The notes under the pieces: model-generated
The model's input: the letters and a program-made list of their open reading frames with translations, nothing else
Told to the model about the DNA's origin: nothing
The model's database searches: none
Shown here: in pieces, positions 35,924 to 46,074 of the stretch
Numbering within the stretch: position 1 is the first letter of the stretch
Layout: every line of letters begins with the position of its first letter
From: Tolypocladium sp. Sup5 PDA-1
Taxonomy: Eukaryota > Ascomycota > Sordariomycetes > Hypocreales > Ophiocordycipitaceae
DNA length: 64,000 bases
Assembly: GCA_000750105.3 (NCBI GenBank)
Contig: JPHH03000046.1
Location: 1-64,000 of the forward strand
Direction of reading: 5' to 3'
Translations under genes and position numbers: made by a program

Positions 35924-38075
35924 ATGCAGCAACGTCGAGATGAAATTCTTGCAAAGAAGGCAAAGCTTGCAGAGCTCAAGCGGCAGAGGGAGCTTCGGGC
36001 GAGCCAGTCGGCGGCAGGTCGTCAGAGCATAGGCGGTCCCACCGATGTGAGTCGTCCGTGTCTAGCTGCTGCGTCGTGCAAGAGCATTTGTTGACGTGGC
36101 CTGGCCTTCGCAGTTGATCTCCCCGATCCCCGGAAGAGCGGATAACCGTCGCGAAATCGAGTCCCTCATCAACAGTCTCGTCGGAGAGAGCAGGCCCGGC
36201 TCGACAACTACAGGAGGCGCCGCGTCTCCAGCGGCCCGAGGAAGCAGACCAAACAGCGTACTCAGCGCCGGCGAAATCAGCAACGAGACATCCGAGTTCG
36301 CGGTTCCGCAGAATGGACAGGCCGCTGCTCCCCCGCAGATCAGCCTCAGCACTGCACCCCTGACGACCGTCTACGAATGCCCTCCATCTCCAGTCAAAGA
36401 AGTCTTCTCCTACAGCAAGGGTGTACAAACAACAGACGGGTGGACGTCGCCGGCGAGGCCGAGGGCGCAGTCGATCATCTCGGACGCAGATGACGTGACC
36501 GGAACGACAACCACGCCTAGCAAGAAGCTGAGCAGGAGAGAACGAGACCGGGAAGAGGAGCTGCGGCAACAGATTCGGGAGGAGGTGGAAGAGGAGCTGA
36601 GGGCCACCAAGGAACGCCTCGCCGATGGATCTGCGACAGCTCATCCCCCATCTTCAGCGAACTACCCATCCAGAGACCTCACTGTTGAAGAACTCGAGGC
36701 CGTCACGCGGTCCGACGAGTTCGTCGACTTCCTAGAGCAGTCAACCAAAGTGATTGAGCGAGCGATCGATCAAGAGACCTACGACATTCTCACCGACTAC
36801 GCTCTGCAAGGCAAAGACCATGATGATGAAGATGAAGAAAGCGGCAATACGGGAGGCCGAGGATCCCACAGGATAAAAGAGGTCGCCCAATTTTTCGACG
36901 ACCGTTGGTCCAAGAAACGGATGATCAGTGGCATTGACTTCTCACCAAAGTTCAGCGAGCTGCTCCTCGCCTCATACACCAAGAACCCCACCGCACCGCA
37001 TGAGCCCGACGGCCTCGTTCAGGTGTGGAATACTCACATGCATGATCGCCCGGAATACGTTTTTACAGCCCAGTCCGACATCCTCACCGCCAAATTCTCC
37101 CCCTATCACCCGAACTTGATCATCGGTGGCTCCTACAGCGGCCAGGTCTTGCTATGGGATACCAGGGCCAAAGCAGCGCCTGTCCAAAAGACACCGTTGA
37201 CTGGTTACGGGCACGCACACCCAATCTATTCCGTCGACATTGTTGGAACCCAGAACGCCAACAACATCATATCGTGCTCGACAGATGGTGTCGTTTGCGG
37301 CTGGAGCATGGATGTCTTTGCGCAGCCTCAGGAGCTCCTCGAGTTGAAGAACCCAAGCCAGGCCAAGGTTGCCGTCGAAGATGTCAGCCCGACGTGTCTG
37401 TCATTCCCCCAGACGGACCCGACCTTCTTCCTCGTCGGCAGCGAAGAGGGCACCATCTTCCCTTGCCACAGGTACGATCGTGCCGGCGCGAAGGCCGGAG
37501 TCGACAAGAAGATCAGCTACAAGGGTCACACAGCTCCTGTCATGTCTGTTGACTTCCACCCGGCCAGGGGTCCCGTTGATCTCGGTGACCTGGTCATCTC
37601 ATCATCACTCGACTGGAGCGTCAAGCTGTGGAAGGTTCGTGCGCCGGCCGCCACCTCGACGATAGGGTCCGGCGATGGGAGCATTGCGCCATTGATCGAC
37701 TTCGTGCGAGAAGACGTCGTGTATGATGCTAAATGGTCCCCCGTCAAGCCGAGCGTGTTTGCCCTGGTAGACGGCGCCGGCTGGCTTGAGCTGTGGGACA
37801 TTGCCGTGGAGACGGAGGAACCCATATCGAGAATCTCACCGAGCGCCCGCCAGGACGGTCGAACCATGCTTTCGAAGAGCCTGAACAAGGTAGCCTGGGA
37901 ACGAAACGATGGCAAGCGCATCGCCACTGGCGGCATCGATGGCTCGTTGACCGTGTTCGAGGTCGCCAGCGGCCTGGGCGGCAAGGAGGGCCTGAAGAAC
38001 GAGGAGTGGACAAATGTCAAGAAGTTGGTAAATCGGGTGGAGGCGGTTGGCTTGAACGGAGCAATGGTGGTTTAG
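35924..38075 (+). CDS. Cytoplasmic dynein intermediate chain (WD-repeat)
   Basis: Exons 35924-36046 and 36114-38075 give about 694 residues. Residues 1-41 are a charged helix (MQQRRDEILAKKAKLAELKR), the region that binds dynactin p150 in known dynein intermediate chains. Near residue 138, YSKGVQTTD fits the light-chain (LC8-type) recognition motif. A Glu/Arg coiled coil follows (SRRERDREEELRQQI). From about residue 300 to the end are WD repeats (for example GIDFSPKFSELLLASY, HPIYSVDIVG, DLVISSSLDWSVKLWKV, RIATGGIDGSLTVFEV). The protein tethers cargo adaptors and light chains to the dynein heavy chain, which drives retrograde transport and nuclear migration in hyphae. The short first exon is easily missed. 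Confidence 0.95.
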
Positions 38076-39017
38076 CGCTCGTGTAATCAGGTTGGCGTAT
38101 CGGTACTTCATTTGGGAGCATCCAGTTCCGTAACAGTTGTTGGCGAGGCTCTACCTGATCCTGTATACCCTAGAAGTAGGAGTGGTATGTTGAGACAAGT
38201 GAAAGATGATGACGCAACGCTGGCCTACGTGGGGACTGTAATTCGTGATGTATACGTGAGATCAAATGCTACATGTAATTCCTCCCTGACGTTCGGATTT
38301 ATTACTATCTATGCCTCCGGTCCCATGAGAACATTTGTTGAACCATTCTGCGTGTTTGACTGTAGCTACCCTGTACATATAGGGCGCGTCACGTGGTATT
38401 GCATGTGCCATCATAAATTTAAAAGACTCCACCACCATTTTGCGACACGACACAAAGTCAACAACAACAGCAATGCCAACAATGGCCTACGAAAACAAGA
38501 GACGACTGCCATTGTAGTACAGCGCCGCGTCTCCGTAGACGACACAAAACCCGCGATAGCGGGCACGGGGCACGCACTGGCCACCGCGCTCGTGGTCAGG
38601 CAAGAGGTACGTTGAACCCGCGACACCAGCCCTCCCACTTGCATGATGCCATTCATTTTTATGAATTCTGCAATTCTGAGCGCCTCTTTGGCATTCTTGC
38701 GGACAATTTCTTATCCTGAACTTTGCGGTCACTGTTTTCCCTTGTTCGTGTTGGCGTGTTGAAATGGCCCTTTGTCTGACCACCGCCGTACAGGTCTTCC
38801 CGCTGGCAAGCGCTCGCCGGCCCTTGAGCCGGGAGACGCCTTTGAACGCTATTGAGAGCATATTTTGTTGTTGTCTTATTTAGGTATCTGTTAGCAATGC
38901 AATGTAAATTCACAGCTTCTACTTCGTACAATGCGATTAATCTGTTCTCTTGCTGGCCCGCCTTGCACAAACGCTGGAGTCTAAGTGGCATGTGCCTGGC
39001 CGCACCAACCGGCAGCT
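38076..39017. other. Convergent intergenic region
   Basis: 3' flanks of the dynein intermediate chain and TBCE genes. 940 bp with no supported gene. Confidence 0.5.
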
Positions 39018-40859
39018 TCAAGCCATCTCGATGCGAACGATCACGTCCAAGCCGTCGACGCAGTATCCCAGCTGCTTCGGCCCGTCTTTCAGCTCAACCT
39101 CCCTCTTGACCCATCGGCCCGACTTGTCCTTTGCGTACTTGTCTTCGCCCTCGGGCTGTTCATCATCCCCGCCCTGTCCGGCTGCCTCGACGAGAACAGA
39201 GTCGTCCTCGTCGCTGCTCTCCCCGTCTCGCTCATCGTAGCCAGCCACTGGATCCCACTCGCCCGTCTCCCAGATGAGGCGCAATCTCAGAGGCGACAGG
39301 CCAAACAGCTTACCCGCGATTCCTTTGACAGCGTAGATGTCGAATGACTTGGGTATCCTCGAAGTCTTCTGCCCCTTGCCTTCATGGCGGAAGCCCACAC
39401 TGACGAGGCGCGCCTCGAGAAAGGAAGGGTTCACCTCGTTGCGGCGAACCACGTCTGGCTCGCCATAAATCTCACAGAGTTCGGCGTAGCGGGGATGCAG
39501 AGCGAGAATCGTATGCTCCGCGGACTCGGGCACCGTGGCGAGCTGCTTGGCGATCCTTGAAAGATAGAACATCTCGGCATTCGTGCGGTCAGCCGGCTTG
39601 ATCTGCGTAAAGTTGACGCTCTTGAGATTGGCGACGCGGCCGATTGTGAACATGTGCGATTCCTCCGAGGACGGGGCGTTGGTCTCGCCGCCTTGCTTGT
39701 CGTACACGGGGTTGTGGGCAAGACGCAGGCCCGTGAGGCCAGGAAAGTGGGTGGACAGGGCATCCACAAACGACCATTCTTGAATGTCGTTGTAGGACAC
39801 ATCTAGATATTGCAGCGACGGTGGAAATATCGGCGTAGTAGCGCCAAGAGCGGCCATCCCTGTTATGCTGTTTCCTTTGAGGTGGAGGTTGCGGAGGGCT
39901 TTGAGGACTGTGAGGCTCGCCAGGTCCGACATCGCGTGGAAGTCATTATACTCAAGGTTGATTGACGTCAAGGTCGACGTAAGGTCGCGGTAGTCAACGG
40001 TGGGGAGAGATGTCAGCTGGTTTGTTCCGACGGCGAGAGTTGTCAGCGACGTGCAAAGAGTGGCAATGTGTGCGAGCTCCTCCCAGCTGAGCAGCGTCTC
40101 GCCAAGAGCGAGCTCAATCACACCTCGAAAGGCTGCCTCGGCCCTGTCCAGGGGTTCATCACTCATGATTCCCTGGAATCGATTCCCGCTGTGCAGCCTG
40201 TCAGTGTGCAGCCATCTCACGGCGAAATTGGGAACCTACTTGAGGCTCAGCCGGGTCAATGCCTTGAGCTCGCTGCAAACGTCCACCACGGGCCCTAGCC
40301 GCTCAAGCAAGCTTCTGCTCAGATCCAGATGCACGATGCTGGGACACGTCTCCGCGACACGCCCCTCGCCGTCCTCCGTGGCGGAGGCCACGCGCAGCCC
40401 GTCTAGGATCACAATCCTGAGGTCCTTGAGCTGGGCAAGCACGCGGCGGATCTTGTCGAAGCCCATCTCCTCTGCGACCTTGCCAGAGATGACAATCGGC
40501 GCGCCATTCTCTGCCTGCGGCGCCTCCGAGACGTACTTTTCGTTGAGCGCGGCGATGAAGCTCTGGGGCCTGTCGGCTGGCCGCGTTGGGCGCACAAAGG
40601 ACGCCGATGTCAGCGACCTGGACAGACCTGGGGGCACAGTGAGCGAGGGCGAAATTAGACATTGAGGGAGTTGGGGAAATGAAATACATGTAAAGTAGCG
40701 GACGCCCTTGAGAGAGCCGTCGTGTTTTCCGCGGTTGGCATCATCCCACTCGACCCCGAGCCAGGAGCCGGTCGTGCCAGCGACCTCACCAATGTAGCGG
40801 AGAGTGCAAAGCGCGCCGTTATACGACACCCGATGCCCTATATACGGTGACTGGGCCAT
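39018..40859 (-). CDS. PAC2: Tubulin-folding cofactor E (CAP-Gly, LRR, UBL)
   Basis: Three exons (40859-40688, 40627-40240, 40197-39018) give about 579 residues. The N-terminal CAP-Gly domain (about residues 5-60) reads GTTGSWLGVEWDD and GKHDGSLKGVRYF, the canonical tubulin-tail binding groove. Leucine-rich repeats occupy ~140-400 (LRIVILDGLRV, LTSINLEYNDFHAM, LRNLHLKGNSI, LQYLDVSYNDIQEW). The C-terminal ~100 residues form a ubiquitin-like fold with an acidic insert. The order CAP-Gly/LRR/UBL identifies TBCE (yeast Pac2), which acts on alpha-tubulin in heterodimer assembly and disassembly. Confidence 0.93.
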
Positions 40860-41219
40860 TTTGAGTGTATTTCATATGCCGGACTGGATGGCCAGAGTTG
40901 GGAACATGTTTTGGCTGGCCACGTCGGGGCCTGGCGGGATGTTAAGGGGGAGAGGGACTGAGGGACTGAGGGAGGCCATAGGCAACAGAATTTGGGAAGC
41001 CCCATCGCGCACTCGCTTTGGTGAGGTCTCACGCCCGCTGCAGCTACACCTCGCGACTCGAGACTCAAGGCAGCAGCAGAATTTATGCGACGCACATGAG
41101 CCAATGGCAATTAGTTCCGATTTTAATTTACTTTCGGCTTTGCCGCTGTATTTGAATTTGCACGCAATCGGCTTAGCTAGATAAGGAGATAAATCATCGC
41201 TCCATGTTCACCAAGTTGA
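40860..41219. other. Intergenic region between TBCE and hydratase gene
   Basis: 360 bp that hold the TBCE promoter (minus) and the 3' flank of the hydratase gene (minus). No gene seen. Confidence 0.5.
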
Positions 41220-42260
41220 CTACAGCTTGCTCTTGACCTCACCCACATGCTTGATCAAGGCGCGGCCGTTGCTCAGGCACACCTTGCCGCCCTCGACCTG
41301 CGTGACGAAACGCACCTCCTCCCACTCGCCGTCCTTCTCGCCCGTCCGCCACACGCTCGTCACCAGCTTGTCGCCGGGCATGACGGGGCTGGCGAAGCGC
41401 GCCTGGTACTCCTTGATGTTGGCCGGGTCGCCGCCGCCAAACTTGCGCAGGATGGCATGGCAGGTGTTGTTCCACTGGTACAGGCCGTGCGTGATGGCGC
41501 CCTTGAAGCCCATCTTCTGGCCGGGCTCCGGCGTCGCGTGCAGCGGGTTGTAGTCACCGTTGAGGCGGTACAGCAGCGCGGCCTCGGTGCTCGTCTGGTG
41601 CTCCAGCACGGCGTCGGGCGCCTTGCCCTTGGGCGGCGGGAAGTTCTGCGTCACGGGGCCCTTGGGGCCGTGCCAGTTGCCCTGCGCGACGAAGAAGCTG
41701 CTCGACGTGATGCGGGCGTAGACGTCGCCGCTGCCGGCGTCTACGAGGTCCGTCTGGGTCTCGAGGACGCTACCGGGGCGGCCCTTGTCGTAGACGCCGA
41801 GCACCTTGGTGCGCGCCTGGAACGTCTTGCCGGCCGAGGTCGTGGGCAGCTTCTTGAGGAACTCGATCTTGCGCTGGCCGTCGACGACGCGGCGGTAGTC
41901 GAAGTCGGGCACGCTGGGGATCTTGACCGTCTTTTGGGCGCTGTAGAAGTCGACGACCTCCTGGGTGTTCCCCTTGAACGCTGCGGGCAGACAGTAAGCC
42001 AAGAGGAATCCGTGTTACCATGGGCAGTATTTTCCTTACGCAGAACAAGAGGGTATGTAGGGAACGCGGAGAAGTTGGGGTGAAGCTCCTGACAAGGAGT
42101 TAGTTGAGTCGCGCATAATCGTAGAATTGGACAGCCATACGTAGAGAAAGTGCAGCTCGTCGGATTTGCAGCCGATGCTGTTGGCGAACAGCAGGAGATC
42201 GCGCTGCACCCAGGACACCTCCTGGGGGGGATACTCGAAACCGACACCGGGGCCAGACAT
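41220..42260 (-). CDS. Peroxisomal MaoC-type (R)-specific enoyl-CoA hydratase
   Basis: Three exons (42260-42141, 42088-42040, 41980-41220) give about 309 residues. The double hot-dog fold of type-2 enoyl-CoA hydratases is indicated. An N-terminal half begins at YPPQEVSWVQRDLLLFANSIG. The C-terminal half carries the hydratase-2 motif LNGDYNPLHATPE with catalytic Asp near 198 and His near 203, followed by GFKGAITHGL. The protein ends in SKL, a canonical type-1 peroxisomal targeting signal, so it probably acts in peroxisomal beta-oxidation as a stand-alone hydratase separate from the multifunctional enzyme. The second exon is only 49 nt. Confidence 0.92.
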
Positions 42261-43232
42261 GATGGGGACGTAATTGACAACGTTAGATGGTGGTTGCTAC
42301 TTCGTATGAGAAGGAGTCGCCTTGAGGGAGGGCAGTTGGCGAGAGTGTGGATGGACCGCGAGTTAATAATACATACTTGGGACCGGCGATCTCGCGGAAC
42401 TGGGAAGTCGAGCCGAGGTCCATCAGTGGGGTCAGCGTCCCTCCACGTCCGTCCAGGCTATGCAGCCGCTATTAATGTACTCTATTACATGCATCCCCGT
42501 TGCCGGCAGCCTCCTCGGTAAATGTCTTTACCCCGTTCTAGAGTCCGTTTTAGCCGGTTTCTCAGTATCTGCCGGCTGGGCAGTCCGTAGTAGCCCGTAA
42601 TGCCTTGATCTTAATAGGTAGCGAGATATTACTCGTACAGGGTCGGTAATTAGGGACGGGCTCCCTACAGCAGCGCGAGTTGAGCCCCACAAGAGCTCCG
42701 AGGCTCCGGCGATGCGATAGGCGATAAGCCCCGCGGCCGTGGGTTGTGGGAGGAGCTTCATGCGTTTTGGACCCTCACTTTGCAACGTCCACAACGTCGA
42801 CCGACTGTTTGTGGTTTGTGAGCATCTCGTACCTAGCCAACATCATGTCAGCCACTACTACACACTGCGACATCATGTGCGCCGAATTGATCTCATTTGG
42901 CATGCTTCTTCAACACATCTCGACCGATACCAATCTCTTGAACGACAAGACATGCCCTCCAGAGGCTCCAGCCAGCACGCGCAAGCCACGGAGCAGCCAG
43001 AGGGTGCCGTCAGGTCATGCTGCGGCTGATGCTCTCCTTGGGACGAGCTCCTCGTCACAGCCTCACAAGTGACAATTGATGGCGACGTTTGTAAGTGACT
43101 CAAGAAGATTCCATTTGGCGTAGCTAGCTGCCTGAGGAGGCTGACTGTGTACTCAACAAACTATAGTGTTACAAAAGAGTGTAGATCCGTCACGCCCGCC
43201 GCCCTTTCAGTGGTATCCCGCATCGCTCAAAA
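42261..43232. other. Intergenic region upstream of hydratase gene
   Basis: 970 bp with the hydratase promoter and the 3' flank of the next minus-strand gene. Two catcatgt-type words occur near 42842-42880. No gene seen. Confidence 0.5.
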
Positions 43233-44576
43233 TCAAGACGCTTGTCGAATTCGTCCGAAATTGCCCTGGCCGTGGTCGCATTCCTCCAGAAACCGATAAA
43301 TGCCCTCGAGGCCTTCAAACTCGCCGGAGCAATGCTCGCCGGAGCTGATGGGCGGCGACATGCTCTCATAGCCCTCGGGTTCCGACAGCCATGGATTCTC
43401 TGTCATTTCCTCCGCAAAGGCTTCCCTTACAAAGGAGTCATCTTCGAGCGACGACATATCATCGAATTCATGGCCCTCCAAAGATCGCACGGACCCTCCA
43501 GGAGACGTCACAGTCTTCTCGGTGTCTGGCGCGAAAGGGAACTTGAGGGCCACGGGGGCACCAACCGCAAAGTCGAATCCCGGGTCCTGGCTCACCACAC
43601 CCCGCTGGATACCGATGTCGTCACAAAGTCGCTCAACGGTTGAGGCATCGACTCCGGGAAAGCGAACTCGAAGTGTGTTGTTCTTCTCCAAAACTATTGG
43701 GAGATCACCAAGGACCGAAAGTCGTCTCAGATCGGCGTATGTTGTCGTCAAGTCTTTCAGGGCTCGTCCAAAGTCGGCGGACAGCACATCAAGGAATCCA
43801 TCGGTGTTCAGCGTTGCCGGAAGAGCAGTAGCCTCGACACGGAATCCAGAAGTCTCCGACGCGCAGGCGAGTGCGGCGGCAAGAGGGCTGAGAGCCGTGA
43901 GGGTAGGGCTGACCTGAAAATCGATGAAAGAGCCAGGGGCAGAACGAGGAATGTCGGCCAACTTGCGCATGGCCTCGTCCTCGAGGTTCGAGACGACTCG
44001 GTACTTTCGCTCGCCGTGTGCTCCGACTCCATCATATCTGAGTTTCTGGCCAGAGAGGAAGAAGGCCCTCATGGCCTGGGAGACGTTCTGGACGACCTGG
44101 GCCGGGGCGGCCGGCGAGTGGGAGAAGTACCGGGCACCACCACCGAGGCTGTAACCTCCAGTAGTTCGGGGCATGGCACCTCCCGTCAAGTTCGGTCGCA
44201 GAGCATTCGCAAAGGGAGCCCGCCCGGAGAATTGCGCAACCCGTCGCGAGGTGTTGGAGGACGGAAGTCTGGATCGATCGAAGCGGGGGCTGGCGCCGCG
44301 CTCGGAGCTGATGAACCTCCGCAACACATTGTTGATATTCGTGGTGGTCGCACTGGAAAACCATCGTGCGCCTCGCTTCTGCTGCTTCAAGAGCGCTGCA
44401 GGGTGAATCGGCTGTCGTCCGGTGTATCCGCTCCTGATGGGGATGTGCTGTGCTTGGCCTTGCAGTGGCCTGGTCGCCTCCACCAGCTTGGTGCGAATGG
44501 CCTTTGAGGTTTTGGTAACGGCGATGCGTAGGAGACGAAGGGTCGCTGGACCCCAGATCGCCCCTACGGACGCCAT
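43233..44576 (-). CDS. Conserved fungal protein of unknown function with mitochondrial-type N-terminus
   Basis: A single uninterrupted frame of 447 residues from a clear ATG at 44576. The first ~130 residues are Arg/Ser/Thr-rich with almost no acidic residues, typical of a mitochondrial presequence. They include RGARWFSS and further on GGARYFSHSPAAPAQVVQNV. The central part (about 155-340) looks globular (SGQKLRYDGVGAHGERKYRV; IPRSAPGSFIDFQVSPTLTAL). The C-terminal third is acidic. I recall homologues in other Sordariomycetes labelled as a casein kinase II beta-like subunit. I see no CK2-beta zinc finger here and would not transfer that name. Confidence 0.78.
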   Translation of the reverse strand: MASVGAIWGPATLRLLRIAVTKTSKAIRTKLVEATRPLQGQAQHIPIRSGYTGRQPIHPAALLKQQKRGARWFSSATTTNINNVLRRFISSERGASPRFDRSRLPSSNTSRRVAQFSGRAPFANALRPNLTGGAMPRTTGGYSLGGGARYFSHSPAAPAQVVQNVSQAMRAFFLSGQKLRYDGVGAHGERKYRVVSNLEDEAMRKLADIPRSAPGSFIDFQVSPTLTALSPLAAALACASETSGFRVEATALPATLNTDGFLDVLSADFGRALKDLTTTYADLRRLSVLGDLPIVLEKNNTLRVRFPGVDASTVERLCDDIGIQRGVVSQDPGFDFAVGAPVALKFPFAPDTEKTVTSPGGSVRSLEGHEFDDMSSLEDDSFVREAFAEEMTENPWLSEPEGYESMSPPISSGEHCSGEFEGLEGIYRFLEECDHGQGNFGRIRQAS

Positions 44577-44820
44577 GACAAAGCTCGTTGTTGCTCTCCT
44601 TGGGGAGATGCGTCAAGGGTTCGTTGTCACCGTTGAAGAGTCAAGGCAACGTCACGGCGTGTCGACGGGTCTTATATCCGCCCGCGATGACGTTTGCCAC
44701 GCAAGCCGGCGACGGGAGGGACCGGGTGCACCGCCACAGCGCCACAGCGCCACAGGAGCAAGCAGCCACAGATGCGGGGACGCGCTAGCGCTGCTTTAGG
44801 TTACCGCCAAATGCCCAGCT
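44577..44820. promoter_or_regulatory. Divergent promoter region, unknown gene / snoRNA host gene
   Basis: A short spacer between the minus-strand ATG at 44576 and the plus-strand snoRNA host transcript. Both transcription starts should lie in or near it. No specific element can be named. Confidence 0.4.
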
Positions 44821-45005
44821 CCGCTCTGTCGCCGTATTTCTACTTCCACCGAGAAATTTTTGGATTGTTTTCTTTCCTTCTCAACCTCTCAACACCACCA
44901 CAGCCGGACTCGAGCACCTCGTCGTGCAAGTGCACACCCCATGCCGAGCCCTCTGATGGAGGTGTTTCTGCTTCTAGGTAAGAACGCCCTCCTCTACGCA
45001 TACCA

Positions 45006-45096
45006 ATTGCCTTCTATGATGATCAACTTCAACGAACAATCCAATTCATACCAACCCATGGTGACCCTAGCAAAGTCTAGTTTTACACTGAGCAAT
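45006..45096 (+). ncRNA. Box C/D snoRNA candidate 1
   Basis: Box C ATGATGA (45016-45022) and box D CTGA (45088-45091) lie inside the intron 44978-45136. The terminal stem ATTGC/GCAAT (45006-45010 with 45092-45096) closes the structure. I could not match its guide segments to rRNA from memory. Confidence 0.65.
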
Positions 45097-45259
45097 CTTC
45101 AGACCCAGCATTGACAAGACACCCATTGTTTTTCAGAGCTCGAGCTGACAAGTCCCAGATGCAGTGCCTGTGTGTGGCCTTTCGGTTCGTCTCTTGATCC
45201 CTTGACAATAATATCAAAAGGTTGGTGATCTCATTTCTTCCTTCCCCCCTTCCTCCCCC

Positions 45260-45358
45260 ATCTCCGAGTGATGATCAATACGACACCATAGGGATTCCTC
45301 ATTCTTAAAATACAATGTGGATACCGTGTTTAAGTTTCAGCCTTGTCTGACAGGAGAT
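45260..45358 (+). ncRNA. Box C/D snoRNA 2, snR41-like 18S guide
   Basis: Box C GTGATGA (45268-45274) and box D CTGA (45347-45350) are closed by a perfect six-pair terminal stem ATCTCC/GGAGAT (45260-45265 with 45353-45358). The 17 nt 45329-45345 (tttaagtttcagccttg) are complementary to the universally conserved 18S segment CAAGGCTGAAACTTAAA. By the box-D-plus-five rule, the fifth nucleotide upstream of box D (C45342) pairs with the first G of AAGG. That corresponds to the site yeast snR41 methylates (Gm1126), by my recollection of yeast 18S numbering. Confidence 0.88.
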
Positions 45359-45453
45359 CACAATCATGACTGTTTGGTTGCATCCCGAGAGGTCACTGTT
45401 GCTAACCGTACCTCGATAGGTAATTGACACTCCATGTTCCTCGATCGAGCCCT

Positions 45454-45594
45454 GCCATTGTATGATGAAGACTTGAACGAACGGGCGGACATAATCGAGC
45501 CCCGCCACCTTCCACCCTAGACAGCAAGGCGTACAAACCTTGCGGTGGGAGATTGGTGGGTGCTATTGATGAGACTTCGTCACCTGACTTTGGC
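45454..45594 (+). ncRNA. Box C/D snoRNA candidate 3 with internal hairpin
   Basis: Box C ATGATGA (45462-45468), a C'-like TGATGA (45567-45572) and box D CTGA (45584-45587) are closed by a short stem GCCA/TGGC (45454-45457 with 45591-45594). An internal hairpin GCAAGG/CCTTGC (45524-45529 with 45538-45543) sits within a larger Gly/Cys-free, C-rich versus G-rich pairing. At about 141 nt it is long for a simple guide, and C' and D are too close for a normal D guide. This is a weaker call. Confidence 0.4.
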
Positions 45595-45699
45595 CTTGGA
45601 AATCGCTGTCTGATGCTGCTGGTGTTGTGTACTAGTCGACTAACAGAGATTTCTGCAGGTAATGCAAATTGAGAATTTCCTTCAGTAATAACGGGTTCT

Positions 45700-45785
45700 G
45701 TGATGAGGTGATCAAAGTATTCACACTGTTTGATCCTCAATCTTTGATTGACGGGACATGAACACAACAACAACTTCTGATATGG
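45700..45785 (+). ncRNA. Box C/D snoRNA candidate 4
   Basis: Box C GTGATGA (45700-45706) and box D CTGA (45777-45780) lie between the donor at 45659 and the acceptor ending at 45840. No convincing terminal stem is visible. The word gtattcaca before a D'-like CTGT (45726-45729) is complementary to TGTGAATAC, which I recall in 25S rRNA, but nine pairs is marginal. Confidence 0.45.
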
Positions 45786-45982
45786 TGCGTCCTCTGCTGC
45801 CAGCCTTACGGGTATTGCCTGGGTGCTAACAACTGGACAGATTCCTTCTACCTCTTTGTTGTCACAAGTCGCTTTGTCGGTTGGAGACTAACAGAGTCGG
45901 CAAGATTAGGTGAGGTTTACGACCAGGTGATTTGACTTCGATATATGCAGGCAAGTTGTTTATTTTCTTTTGCACACTCCCC

Positions 45983-46074
45983 AACCATCAAGATGACTTG
46001 TTTTATTATTATCTACGTATAACTGAGTTCATCGTGATGAACAATCTTTTTCACCTTGGAGAACTGACATGGTT
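45983..46074 (+). ncRNA. Box C/D snoRNA 5, U24-like 25S guide
   Basis: A box C-like AGATGA (45991-45996), D' CTGA (46023-46026), C' TGATGA (46035-46040) and box D CTGA (46064-46067) are closed by a perfect six-pair stem AACCAT/ATGGTT (45983-45988 with 46069-46074). The guide 46050-46062 (ttcaccttggaga) is complementary to the conserved 25S segment TCTCCAAGGTGAA. The fifth nucleotide from box D (G46059) pairs with a C there, consistent with the Cm site of yeast U24 (C1437), by my recollection of the numbering. The intron has an AG/GCAAGT donor at 45951 and an acceptor ending at 46137. Box C deviates from RTGATGA at one position. Confidence 0.85.

Noticed and set aside
41247..42083. 278-codon plus-strand open frame opposite the hydratase
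   Set aside because: Shadow frame; the minus strand carries the catalytic motif and the SKL signal.
44860..45114. 84-codon open frame across the first host-gene intron
   Set aside because: It overlaps the splice donor and snoRNA candidate 1, and has no conserved features.
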